From positions 64,365,369 through 64,429,368 of the forward strand of contig OX442314.1 of the NCBI GenBank assembly GCA_949358305.1: a DNA stretch of 64,000 bases. The letters run 5' to 3'. Numbering within the stretch: the stretch's first letter is position 1; the number at the start of each line of letters is the position of its first letter. Source of the stretch: Strigamia acuminata (Eukaryota > Arthropoda > Chilopoda > Geophilomorpha > Linotaeniidae). A program made the position numbers and the translations under genes. This document shows, piece after piece, positions 53,201 to 64,000 of this stretch. The notes beneath the pieces were generated by a model. The model was not told the DNA's origin and ran no database searches. It saw nothing but the letters and a program-made list of their open reading frames with translations.

Positions 53201-56098
53201 CTTGTATAAAGAATTGACAATGTTTGAAACCAATAAAAACTACAAAAACACACTTGTAAAAAACCCAAAAAAAAACCCCAGAATGAATTATTTGACTCAA
53301 ATTAACCCTAAAACAGTCTTGGAGGTCGTGCAGACGACAGAGTCGGATCGGAAGGTTGCTAAAACCTGACGCCAAAACTAGCAATGGGACAGCTAGTTAG
53401 AAAACAGCTTTTTCATCAATCATGAACGCTGAAAACCTCACCCAGGGGTAGAAAATGATGGAGAGAACGTTTTCGCCATCTAAAACGGTCTAAAACGGGT
53501 CTAAAATGCCTAAACCGGCGCCTGGAACGTGGCGCAGTTGTTGGGTCAAATATTGTCAAAAATCAGTGGAAATTTGTCAAATACTGGCAAAAATCTGCTG
53601 AAATTTGTCAAAAATTGCCAAATTTTGGCGCAAGTTACGTGAGGTTTGCGCGCATCCAACTATGACGAAAAATCCATGCGTGTGCACGCGCGATTTACTG
53701 GCGCGTTGGAAGCGTTAAAATAAATTTTTCCAATATCTAACACAATTTGCACCGAATTATGGCAATTTTTGACAAATTTACATGGATTTTTGCCAGTATT
53801 TGACAAATTTCCACGGATTTTTGACAATATTTGACAAATTCCAGACAAATTTCAGACAAATTTCAATTAATTTTAGAAATTTTATGAGAAATTTCAGCAA
53901 ATGTTTGAGGATTGAGGAAATCTTCTGAAATTTGTCAAATATAGGCAAAAATCTTCTGAAATTTGTCAAATACAGGCAAAAATCTGCTGAAATTTGTCAA
54001 AAATTGCCCAAATTCCGTGCAAGTTTTGCAAGTTTTGCGCGCATCAAATCGTATGCGCGCCTATACTATTGCACGAGCGCATTGACGCGTGATGAACACC
54101 GACCACGTTTACGAAGTGAATTCGAGCTACAAAAGTATCGAGTCGCCATTCTATGATGGAAAAAAAAAATTAAGTGTAAACAAACAAAATAAAAACTTTA
54201 ATATACAAGAAACGTACAATTCCACTCAACTTTGTTTCAAATTTTATTTATTGGATCATTGAAAATAAACAGTAGTGTTGTGCACTGTACGCTTAAGTGT
54301 ATACCGGCGATGCGTTGTTTTGTGGTGGGGATTTGCCTCGATAATTGATCTTTTCTCTTTGTTTGCAATATTTTTTTGGCCTTTTTTGTTGATTTTTCGG
54401 TTTGAAATTGTTTTTTTCCGGTGTAATTTAAGTGGTGGAAGGTTGTTGGCGTGTGTTGAGGGTAATTTTGGCGGTTTTTGGGTCGGGATTAGTGTTTTCT
54501 GCGATTTTTTATCGGTATTTGGGGTTTGATGCAGCGGATAGCGCATGCGAATCGCCGTCGACCGTAGCATTAGCAATTGCAACCTGCCGCGCTATGCCAC
54601 ACAATGTGCCGCCGCGATAGGCCATCGAATCCGAATGTGTGTGATGCGAAACGCGAGTACGCGCGCGGAGAACGCGCGGCAATGCTAGCAACAGGAGCGC
54701 AACTGCCCAAGAAATTGCTCAACAATAAAAGGCACGTGGAAGCACGTGCCTGAAACAATAGGCACTTCAAATAAAGTTATTGTTAAAAAACGGGCTTGAA
54801 AACCAACAATTACACAATAATTAAGGGGCAAGAAATGAACTTTGCTGCAATGCAAAGTTCTCAAAATACAGAGAAATGAAAGTTACACTTGTATAAAGAA
54901 TTGACAATGTTTGAAACCAATAAAAACTACAAAAACACACTTGTAAAAAACCCAAAAAAAAACCCCAGAATGAATTATTTGACTCAAATTAACCCTAAAA
55001 CAGTCTTGGAGGTCGTGCAGACGACAGAGTCGGATCGGAAGGTTGCTAAAACCTGACGCCAAAACTAGCAATGGGACAGCTAGTTAGAAAACAGCTTTTT
55101 CATCAATCATGAACGCTGAAAACCTCACCCAGGGGTAGAAAATGATGGAGAGAACGTTTTCGCCATCTAAAACGGTCTAAAACGGGTCTAAAATGCCTAA
55201 ACCGGCGCCTGGAACGTGGCGCAGTTGTTGGGTCAAATATTGTCAAAAATCAGTGGAAATTTGTCAAATACTGGCAAAAATCTGCTGAAATTTGTCAAAA
55301 ATTGCCAAATTTTGGCGCAAGTTACGTGAGGTTTGCGCGCATCCAACTATGACGAAAAATCCATGCGTGTGCACGCGCGATTTACTGGCGCGTTGGAAGC
55401 GTTAAAATAAATTTTTCCAATATCTAACACAATTTGCACCGAATTATGGCAATTTTTGACAAATTTACATGGATTTTTGCCAGTATTTGACAAATTTCCA
55501 CGGATTTTTGACAATATTTGACAAATTCCAGACAAATTTCAGACAAATTTCAATTAATTTTAGAAATTTTATGAGAAATTTCAGCAAATGTTTGAGGATT
55601 GAGGAAATCTTCTGAAATTTGTCAAATATAGGCAAAAATCTTCTGAAATTTGTCAAATACAGGCAAAAATCTGCTGAAATTTGTCAAAAATTGCCCAAAT
55701 TCCGTGCAAGTTTTGCAAGTTTTGCGCGCATCAAATCGTATGCGCGCCTATACTATTGCACGAGCGCATTGACGTGTGATGAACACCGACCACGTTTACG
55801 AAGTGAATTCGAGCTACAAGTGTATACCGGCGATGCGTTGTTTTGTGGTGGGGATTTGCCTCGATAATTGATCTTTTCTCTTTGTTTGCAATATTTTTTT
55901 GGCCTTTTTTGTTGATTTTTCGGTTTGAAATTGTTTTTTTCCGGTGTAATTTAAGTGGTGGAAGGTTGTTGGCGTGTGTTGAGGGTAATTTTGGCGGTTT
56001 TTGGGTCGGGATTAGTGTTTTCTGCGATTTTTTATCGGTATTTGGGGTTTGATGCAGCGGATAGCGCATGCGAATCGCCGTCGACCGTAGCATTAGCA

Positions 56099-56540
56099 AG
56101 TGCGCGCGCAAGTTAAATGTGTACAGGACTGTGAGAAAATAAAACGTGTGTGGAAGAGTAAATGTTCTTTGGTGATCGCCATGAGTTCGTACTTTGTCGT
56201 GGGCGCGAAATGTGTGTGATATATATGCTACTATGCGTGATGTAGCGCCGTCAGCGCGTTTCAGCACGCGATGTAGCACCCTGAGCGCGTCCAAATGCGT
56301 ACAGGTGTTCGACAGATGTGCCAGGGCTTCACGTGCATACACGAAACATAAACATGAAGAAAACAGAAAAAACCGTTGTGTGTGATGTTTATAAAGACAC
56401 ATTACACAAAGAATACTACTCTTCATACAAAAAGCAATAAACTTTATACATATTGCAATAAACTTACAAAATGGTAAAAATAAAATACTGGAAAACATGG
56501 CCTTGAATAATAGTGGAAAACATGGCGTACTGCCTTGAAT
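56099..56540. other. Spacer after the array, no gene recognised
   Basis: The array sequence stops abruptly at 56098 and unrelated sequence follows, with GATGTAGCRCC words at 56238 and 56269 and TGGAAAACATGGC at 56490 and 56514. A 300-codon minus-strand frame (55731-56633) spans the array/spacer junction and is chimeric, so it is not a credible gene. Confidence 0.6.
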
Positions 56541-57610
56541 ACCCCCTTGAATACGTCGCACCGCATCATCTCGCCTCACTTCCCGTCTTGAAAATAAATA
56601 AACGCCCCGGCGTTTATTCGAGACAATGTCCAACTTGGGCTTTCATTCGCGCCTCACATCCCGCCTTGGTAATAAATAAACGCCCCGGCGTTTATTCGAG
56701 GCACATCACCCACACCTCCCCGGCGTTCAAACGAGTAGCTGCGCGTATTTGACCCCGGTTTTTATTCTTTCAAATTGTCGTGTGTTTTCAAAGTTCTTAA
56801 TTTGTTCAAAAACAAACAAAATGGCTATTTGTTGATTTTTAATTGATTTTATCGATTTCTGTTCGTTTTTTGCTGGTTTTTAATCGATTTTTCTGTATTT
56901 TTGATCAATTTTTGCCAATTGTAATCGTTATTTGTCATTCTGAATTGATTATTGTCAGGTTTCAGTCGATTTTTGTCGATTTCTGATCAATGTTTATACA
57001 TTTCTTATCATTTTGTGTAGATTTCTGTTGAATTTTAATCATATTTCTTCGTTTTTATTCAATTTTTGTCCCATGCTCCGCGATCAGTTCGAATAATTGA
57101 CACCATACTGTGCTTTTACTCATATTCAAGATGGCGTCGCAAACTCAAGGTCGAATTCCGCTGAATTCATTTATTGCGACTGTTTGCGCTCCATACATGC
57201 GAAAAGGATTATGGGAAAAATCCTCAATGCAGGTCATTTTGGTGTCAAATGAGCGAGGAAGGCTGGAGATAAGGAAAATTGGTGAAATTTCAAAAAAAAG
57301 CTAAACAATCAAAATTTACATGAAGCTCAATTTTTCTAACTGGAAATGCATGTATCGTCAATTTCGGGATATTTTAGGGGTGAAATTGACTGGGAAGGGA
57401 CCCCCACATTCCCCATGCCGTCAACGCGCGCGTTGACGAAATTCAAATCCAGGTTTTCACACAGCCCCACGTTATTTTCGGGTTCCAATTGCCGTATTGC
57501 CGTATTGCCTCAAATAAACGCCGGGGCGTTTATTAATTTTCATTAATTTTCCAGACCGGAAATGAGGCGAGGTGATGCAGTACGATGCAAAATTGCGAGA
57601 TGTAGTTTGC
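56541..57610. mobile_element. Candidate small inverted-repeat element (MITE-like)
   Basis: Segment 56573-56638 and the reverse complement of 57504-57579 align well. Shared words are GCATCAYCTCGCCTCAYTTCC, shortened here to its clear core CTCGCCTCA, and AATAAACGCCCCGGCGTTTA. A third, direct copy lies at about 56655-56725. The interior (56760-57060) is degenerate TCGATTTTTGTC-type repeat. A 64-codon frame at 57110-57304 (starting near an AAGATGGCG word) is unrecognised. No target duplication was established, so the ends are approximate. Confidence 0.45.
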
Positions 57611-58233
57611 TTTATTTGTTAAAACAAATTAGGCGTCACTAATTCACCTGTATTAGGGTTTCAATGTGTGAAATTTCAAAATTTATCGGTTCCGTCAAAA
57701 CGCCATTGAAAAGTTACATTTTTATAACGTTTCAATGATGAAAACGGCCATTTTTGATGAAAAACAGCCATTTTTTATAGAAAAAACGACAAAGAAAGCC
57801 ATTTTCACTATGAAAAATGGCTGAAAATGACCATTTTGACGAAAAACGGCCATTTTTACTACGAAAAATGACTAAAAATGCCACTTGAGTGAGTGCAAGT
57901 ACATTTGGTGATGTACTATCGCGAGCGCGCGCGTTTTTGTGCAGTACAATGTGCTGATTAAACCAACAGCATTATAGAGTGATTACATTGTTCATTTGTG
58001 TTTTTAAGTTACAAAATGGTACAAAATCATAAAATAAACTTGTAAAGTGCAATTTCTGCGGATTGATCAAAATCCGCAAAATCCGCCGCAAAATTGCGAA
58101 CAGGGGATCAGCATATAGGCAGCCGTAATGTTAAAAATGGGGTCCCTTTCGCACTCCGCAAAATCCGCATGCGCGCCATAAGGTTAAGCACTCCAGAAGC
58201 GTGTGTCGCACGCGTCGGCGCGCCGCTAAAAAC
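57611..58233. other. AT-rich spacer with GCCATTTTT repeats and module X
   Basis: Degenerate AAAACGGCCATTTTT-type repeats fill 57740-57890. Segment 58056-58095 contains repeated ATCCGCAAAATCCGC words. Module X occupies about 58080-58200 on the plus strand and aligns with minus-strand 10404-10545. The second family B head begins at 58234. A 62-codon frame at 58094-58282 covers X but has no recognised domain. Confidence 0.55.
58080..58200 (+). repeat. Module X, family B copy
   Basis: This aligns in order with the GC-rich family copy at 10404-10545 (minus). Here X and Y point the same way. In the 10-kb copy they point in opposite directions, so one module has been inverted between families. Confidence 0.55.
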
Positions 58234-60812
58234 ATATCCTTTTCGCGGATTGGCTTCCGCGAAATCCGCATTTCGGGGGTGACTATTCTAGGAATTCCGG
58301 GTGGACCATACTCTTCCGAAAAATGTCCGGGGTGGTGTTGGGAGTGTCGATAGACTGTTTTGTGTCAAGGTTGCCAATTTTCATGTAAGTATTGGAAGGT
58401 TTATTTCTGTGCATTCTCATATATTTTTTTCACAGGAGCAACGAGGCGCGATGAAGGGGGATCAAGCGAGAGTGAATAAAATAAACTCGTTTTTGTCTCA
58501 AATGCGCGTTTGCGTTTGTAAATTTGGTTGTCTTGCAACGCGGTGGCGCGTTTGAGTTTCGTGTTGCGATACAAACACGCACGGGTGCGTATTGGAGTCG
58601 TAAACGACTTTCTGTCGCAATGCGATCGCGTATTTGACAAATTTCTGCAGATTTTTGCCAATATTTGACAATTTTCAGACAAATTTCAATTAATTTTAGA
58701 AATTTTTGAGAGATTTCAATAAAAGTTTGAGGAATTTCTTATGCTGACGCTAAAATGCCAAAAGGAGTCTTAACTCAGAAGAGCACTTTTCCGACCACTT
58801 AGGTGTTGGAAAAGCACTTCCAAAGGTCGCAAAACGTGCTCTACGCGTTTTTTGACACTAGAACGGTCGAAAACGAGTCTAAAACTGCTAAGCTGGCGCC
58901 TGTAACTTGGCGCATTCGCTGGGTCGCTCGAAAATGAGATTCGAGCGAACCGAAACCTATGAGAGAAACGCGCCGGCGGAAATATTCGTTTTTACCAATG
59001 AATACTTAATAAATCTTCATGGGAATTTAATCCCAATCTACTGTAGGCTTAGGAACCTTGAATACCAAATAAAAACAAAGGAGCAAAGGCGGGAAACAAA
59101 GAACAAGGGCCCGACGCCCGTAAATCACCAAAATGGCTATCTGCCAGACACGCTAGTGGCCTTGAGCCACTTCTAACTTCGTTTTCGAGGTCGTGGGTCT
59201 CGAAAACGACTAAACCGAGTGGTGGGAACGATTCCCCGAGGTCTTTTTAGTCAATGTCGCCCAAAACCCGAATCAACAAGCTAACTTTCAACGAGAAACG
59301 AAGACTGGAGCCGAATGCGGTAATAAGCGCTCATTCCAGACTCGTGTAAGCGATCTCCGCTTAAAGCCAGTTGCTCTGAGCAGACGACGCAATCGCTTAC
59401 CAAGGAAAAAGACGGGTTTATGGGCTCAAAACCCGACGAAACACTTAAACAGGATCCAGAAATTACCAAGCGAGTTGGTAAGCTAAACTAAAACTGTAAA
59501 ATAAGTTGGGGACTTGGTAAAATGCGAGTCTCTCAAACTTTTGTTGCGTCCTGCTCGCAACACGCGCGATTTACGCGCGTGGCCGCGTGTTGAACGTGCG
59601 CACTACGCGCAAGAACCGTACAAACCGAGGTAAAACGAATTAAACACATATCTAATGCAAAAACAATTATTAAATACATCATTCTTGTTGCTGTTTGCAA
59701 ACTTGCAAAACTTGCACCGAATTTGGGCAATTTTTTACAAATTTCAGCAGATTTTTGTCTACATTTGACAAATTTCAGCAGATTTCCTCAATCCTCAAAC
59801 ATTTGCTGATATTTCTCAAACATTTTCTAAAATTAATTGAAATCTGTCTGAAATTTGTCTTGAATGTGTCAAATATTGTCAAAAATCCGTGGAAATTTGT
59901 CAAATACTGGCAAAAATCCATGTAAATTTGTCAAAAATTGCCATAATTTGGTGCAAATTGTGTTAGATATTGGAAAAATTTATTTTAACGCTTCCAACGC
60001 GCCAGTAAATCGCGCGTGCACACGCGTGGATTTTTCGTCATAGTTGGATGCGCGCAAACCTCACGTAACTTGCGCCAAAATTTGGCAATTTTTGACAAAT
60101 TTCAGCAGATTTTTGCCAGTATTTGACAAATTTCCACTGATTTTTGACAATATTTGACCCAACAACTGCGCCACGTTCCAGGCGCCGGTTTAGGCATTTT
60201 AGACCCGTTTTAGACCGTTTTAGATGGCGAAAACGTTCTCTCCATCATTTTCTACCCCTGGGTGAGGTTTTCAGCGTTCATGATTGATGAAAAAGCTGTT
60301 TTCTAACTAGCTGTCCCATTGCTAGTTTTGGCGTCAGGTTTTAGCAACCTTCCGATCCGACTCTGTCGTCTGCACGACCTCCAAGACCGTTTTAGGGTTA
60401 ATTTGAGTCAAATAATTCATTCTGGGGGTTGTTTTGGGTTTTTTACAAGTGTGTTTTTGTAGTTTTTATTGGTTTCAAACATTGTCAATTCTTCATACAA
60501 GTGTAACTTTCATTTCTCTGTATTTTGAGAACTTTGCATTGCAGCAAAGTTCATTTCTTGCCCCTTAATTATTGTGTAATTGTTGGTTTTCAAGCCCGTT
60601 TTTTAACAATAACTTTATTTGAAGTGCCTATTGTTTCAGGCACGTGCTTCCACGTGCCTTTTATTGTTGAGCAATTTCTTGGGCAGTTGCGCTCCTGTTG
60701 CTAGCATTGCCGCGCGTTCTCCGCGCGCGTACTCGCGTTTCGCATCACACACATTCGGATTCGATGGCCTATCGCGGCGGCACATTGTGTGGCATAGCGC
60801 GGCAGGTTGCAA
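58234..60812 (+). repeat. Family B 'head', right copy
   Basis: This is a near-identical direct copy of 21911-24512, with a few substitutions and one 21-bp minisatellite unit fewer. It includes module Y (ATG at 58301) and the candidate intron (58385-58435). It is followed not by a palindrome but directly by array units in the orientation opposite to 31751-56098. Confidence 0.92.
58301..58555 (+). CDS. Small candidate two-exon frame in module Y, second copy
   Basis: This copy is identical in frame and splice signals to 21978-22232 (28 codons, 51-bp intron, 40 codons). The two copies are equally open, but they differ so little from each other that this says nothing about selection. Function unknown. 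Confidence 0.3.
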   Translation: MDHTLPKNVRGGVGSVDRLFCVKVANFHVSIGRFISVHSHIFFSQEQRGAMKGDQARVNKINSFLSQMRVCVCKFGCLATRWRV

Positions 60813-63800
60813 TTGCTAATGCTACGGTCGACGGCGATTCGCATGCGCTATCCGCTGCATCAAACCCCAAATACCGATAAAAAATCGCAGAAAACACTAA
60901 TCCCGACCCAAAAACCGCCAAAATTACCCTCAACACACGCCAACAACCTTCCACCACTTAAATTACACCGGAAAAAAACAATTTCAAACCGAAAAATCAA
61001 CAAAAAAAGCCAAAAAAATATTGCAAACAAAGAGAAAAGATCAATTATCGAGGCAAATCCCCACCACAAAACAACGCATCGCCGGTATACACTTAAGCGT
61101 ACAGTGCACAACACTACTGTTTATTTTCAATGATCCAATAAATAAAATTTGAAACAAAGTTGAGTGGAATTGTACGTTTCTTGTATATTAAAGTTTTTAT
61201 TTTGTTTGTTTACACTTAATTTTTTTTTTCCATCATAGAATGGCGACTCGATACTTTTGTAGCTCGAATTCACTTCGTAAACGTGGTCGGTGTTCATCAC
61301 GCGTCAATGCGCTCGTGCAATAGTATAGGCGCGCATACGATTTGATGCGCGCAAAACTTGCAAAACTTGCACGGAATTTGGGCAATTTTTGACAAATTTC
61401 AGCAGATTTTTGCCTGTATTTGACAAATTTCAGAAGATTTTTGCCTATATTTGACAAATTTCAGAAGATTTCCTCAATCCTCAAACATTTGCTGAAATTT
61501 CTCATAAAATTTCTAAAATTAATTGAAATTTGTCTGAAATTTGTCTGGAATTTGTCAAATATTGTCAAAAATCCGTGGAAATTTGTCAAATACTGGCAAA
61601 AATCCATGTAAATTTGTCAAAAATTGCCATAATTCGGTGCAAATTGTGTTAGATATTGGAAAAATTTATTTTAACGCTTCCAACGCGCCAGTAAATCGCG
61701 CGTGCACACGCATGGATTTTTCGTCATAGTTGGATGCGCGCAAACCTCACGTAACTTGCGCCAAAATTTGGCAATTTTTGACAAATTTCAGCAGATTTTT
61801 GCCAGTATTTGACAAATTTCCACTGATTTTTGACAATATTTGACCCAACAACTGCGCCACGTTCCAGGCGCCGGTTTAGGCATTTTAGACCCGTTTTAGA
61901 CCGTTTTAGATGGCGAAAACGTTCTCTCCATCATTTTCTACCCCTGGGTGAGGTTTTCAGCGTTCATGATTGATGAAAAAGCTGTTTTCTAACTAGCTGT
62001 CCCATTGCTAGTTTTGGCGTCAGGTTTTAGCAACCTTCCGATCCGACTCTGTCGTCTGCACGACCTCCAAGACTGTTTTAGGGTTAATTTGAGTCAAATA
62101 ATTCATTCTGGGGTTTTTTTTTGGGTTTTTTACAAGTGTGTTTTTGTAGTTTTTATTGGTTTCAAACATTGTCAATTCTTTATACAAGTGTAACTTTCAT
62201 TTCTCTGTATTTTGAGAACTTTGCATTGCAGCAAAGTTCATTTCTTGCCCCTTAATTATTGTGTAATTGTTGGTTTTCAAGCCCGTTTTTTAACAATAAC
62301 TTTATTTGAAGTGCCTATTGTTTCAGGCACGTGCTTCCACGTGCCTTTTATTGTTGAGCAATTTCTTGGGCAGTTGCGCTCCTGTTGCTAGCATTGCCGC
62401 GCGTTCTCCGCGCGCGTACTCGCGTTTCGCATCACACACATTCGGATTCGATGGCCTATCGCGGCGGCACATTGTGTGGCATAGCGCGGCAGGTTGCAAT
62501 TGCTAATGCTACGGTCGACGGCGATTCGCATGCGCTATCCGCTGCATCAAACCCCAAATACCGATAAAAAATCGCAGAAAACACTAATCCCGACCCAAAA
62601 ACCGCCAAAATTACCCTCAACACACGCCAACAACCTTCCACCACTTAAATTACACCGGAAAAAAACAATTTCAAACCGAAAAATCAACAAAAAAGGCCAA
62701 AAAAATATTGCAAACAAAGAGAAAAGATCAATTATCGAGGCAAATCCCCACCACAAAACAACGCATCGCCGGTATACACTTAAGCGTACAGTGCACAACA
62801 CTACTGTTTATTTTCAATGATCCAATAAATAAAATTTGAAACAAAGTTGAGTGGAATTGTACGTTTCTTGTATATTAAAGTTTTTATTTTGTTTGTTTAC
62901 ACTTAATTTTTTTTTTCCATCATAGAATGGCGACTCGATACTTTTGTAGCTCGAATTCACTTCGTAAACGTGGTCGGTGTTCATCACGCGTCAATGCGCT
63001 CGTGCAATAGTATAGGCGCGCATACGATTTGATGCGCGCAAAACTTGCAAAACTTGCACGGAATTTGGGCAATTTTTGACAAATTTCAGCAGATTTTTGC
63101 CTGTATTTGACAAATTTCAGAAGATTTTTGCCTATATTTGACAAATTTCAGAAGATTTCCTCAATCCTCAAACATTTGCTGAAATTTCTCATAAAATTTC
63201 TAAAATTAATTGAAATTTGTCTGAAATTTGTCTGGAATTTGTCAAATATTGTCAAAAATCCGTGGAAATTTGTCAAATACTGGCAAAAATCCATGTAAAT
63301 TTGTCAAAAATTGCCATAATTCGGTGCAAATTGTGTTAGATATTGGAAAAATTTATTTTAACGCTTCCAACGCGCCAGTAAATCGCGCGTGCACACGCAT
63401 GGATTTTTCGTCATAGTTGGATGCGCGCAAACCTCACGTAACTTGCGCCAAAATTTGGCAATTTTTGACAAATTTCAGCAGATTTTTGCCAGTATTTGAC
63501 AAATTTCCACTGATTTTTGACAATATTTGACCCAACAACTGCGCCACGTTCCAGGCGCCGGTTTAGGCATTTTAGACCCGTTTTAGACCGTTTTAGATGG
63601 CGAAAACGTTCTCTCCATCATTTTCTACCCCTGGGTGAGGTTTTCAGCGTTCATGATTGATGAAAAAGCTGTTTTCTAACTAGCTGTCCCATTGCTAGTT
63701 TTGGCGTCAGGTTTTAGCAACCTTCCGATCCGACTCTGTCGTCTGCACGACCTCCAAGACTGTTTTAGGGTTAATTTGAGTCAAATAATTCATTCTGGGG

Positions 63801-64000
63801 TTTTTTTTTGGGTTTTTTACAAGTGTGTTTTTGTAGTTTTTATTGGTTTCAAACATTGTCAATTCTTTATACAAGTGTAACTTTCATTTCTCTGTATTTT
63901 GAGAACTTTGCATTGCAGCAAAGTTCATTTCTTGCCCCTTAATTATTGTGTAATTGTTGGTTTTCAAGCCTGTTTTTTAACAATAACTTTATTTGAAGTG
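60813..64000. repeat. Family B tandem units in inverted orientation
   Basis: One complete 1,687-bp unit (60813-62499) and a partial one to the window end are reverse complements of the units in 31751-56098. Both are the long variant with the 8-bp segment. The array continues beyond the window. Confidence 0.93.

Larger units (their letters stand above)
31751..56098. repeat. Tandem array of 13 units of about 1.68 kb (family B)
   Basis: Unit starts (TTGCAACSTGCCGCGCTATG) are at 31751, 33463, 35151, 36838, 38517, 40196, 41883, 43562, 45249, 46928, 51203, 52890 and 54577. Lengths are 1,679 or 1,687-1,688 bp, set by the presence of an 8-bp segment after TATACCG. The first unit is 1,712 bp because of an extra 31-bp minisatellite copy. 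Unit 10 holds a hAT transposon. Unit 13 lacks about 165 bp near 55819. Units differ by very few bases. The frames of 60-108 codons found in every unit have no recognised domain, and their conservation follows from unit identity, so I do not call them genes. Confidence 0.95.

Noticed and set aside
33187-56052. Conserved 60-108 codon frames in each 1.68-kb unit
   Set aside because: Conservation follows from unit identity, frames overlap on both strands and no domain is recognisable. Without diverged copies, coding cannot be claimed.
31751-56098. CRISPR array, because of regular direct repeats
   Set aside because: Units are 1.68 kb and nearly identical throughout, without short repeats and unique spacers, and the context is eukaryotic.
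55731-56633. 300-codon minus-strand frame
   Set aside because: It spans the junction between the end of the array and unrelated spacer and is a chimera of both.

Overview
The window looks like repeat-dominated, probably heterochromatic or centromere/telomere-proximal DNA from an invertebrate animal. The evidence is: two LTR elements whose primer-binding sites match the 3' end of a metazoan-type initiator tRNA-Met, a full-length Ty1/copia element, an intact hAT transposon, a 51-bp GTAAGT...CAG intron, and no operon-like or host single-copy gene. I cannot name the species. No rRNA, tRNA or CRISPR array was seen. One 200-bp run of N marks an assembly gap.

Layout. 1-2369: GC-rich satellite built from CGGGCCGTTAA-type words. 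2370-9685: complete Copia element (Copia-1) inserted in that satellite, with a 5-bp target duplication, two 550-bp LTRs that look identical, a tRNA-iMet primer site and one 1650-aa gag-pol frame with all catalytic motifs. 9686-10140: more satellite (53-bp period). 10141-11239: junction holding two modules (X and Y) that recur in the right half of the window. 11240-18988: the same satellite in inverted orientation, embedded in a 3.69-kb tandem macro-repeat whose body contains two 1,015-bp sub-units. 18989-19188: N gap. 19189-21910: broken Copia fragment (Copia-3), split by a 1.29-kb solo-LTR-like insertion and cut off at 21911 by the next repeat.

21911-64000 is dominated by a second repeat superfamily (family B). 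A 'head' (21911-24512) runs into the left arm of a giant inverted repeat with arms of about 2.1 kb and a 79-bp loop near 30743. The arms carry 56-bp minisatellite units that are themselves palindromes. The left arm is split by a second Copia-type element (Copia-2, 24655-29928, minus strand). Copia-2 has nearly identical LTRs but encodes only one long open frame with no reverse transcriptase and a catalytically substituted integrase-like domain. The right arm continues into 13 tandem copies of a unit of about 1.68 kb (31751-56098). Copy 10 holds a complete hAT transposon (47903-50483). After a 2.1-kb spacer with a small inverted-repeat element, the head recurs (58234-60812), followed by units in opposite orientation to the window end.

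No host pathway is visible. The most unusual features are: an apparently mobile, non-autonomous Copia-like element keeping a long open frame with a dead integrase; Copia LTRs packed with short perfect hairpins; a U5 copy of the tRNA 3' end facing the primer site; and short modules (a splice-donor exon and several 20-30-nt motifs) conserved between two otherwise dissimilar satellite/foldback superfamilies.
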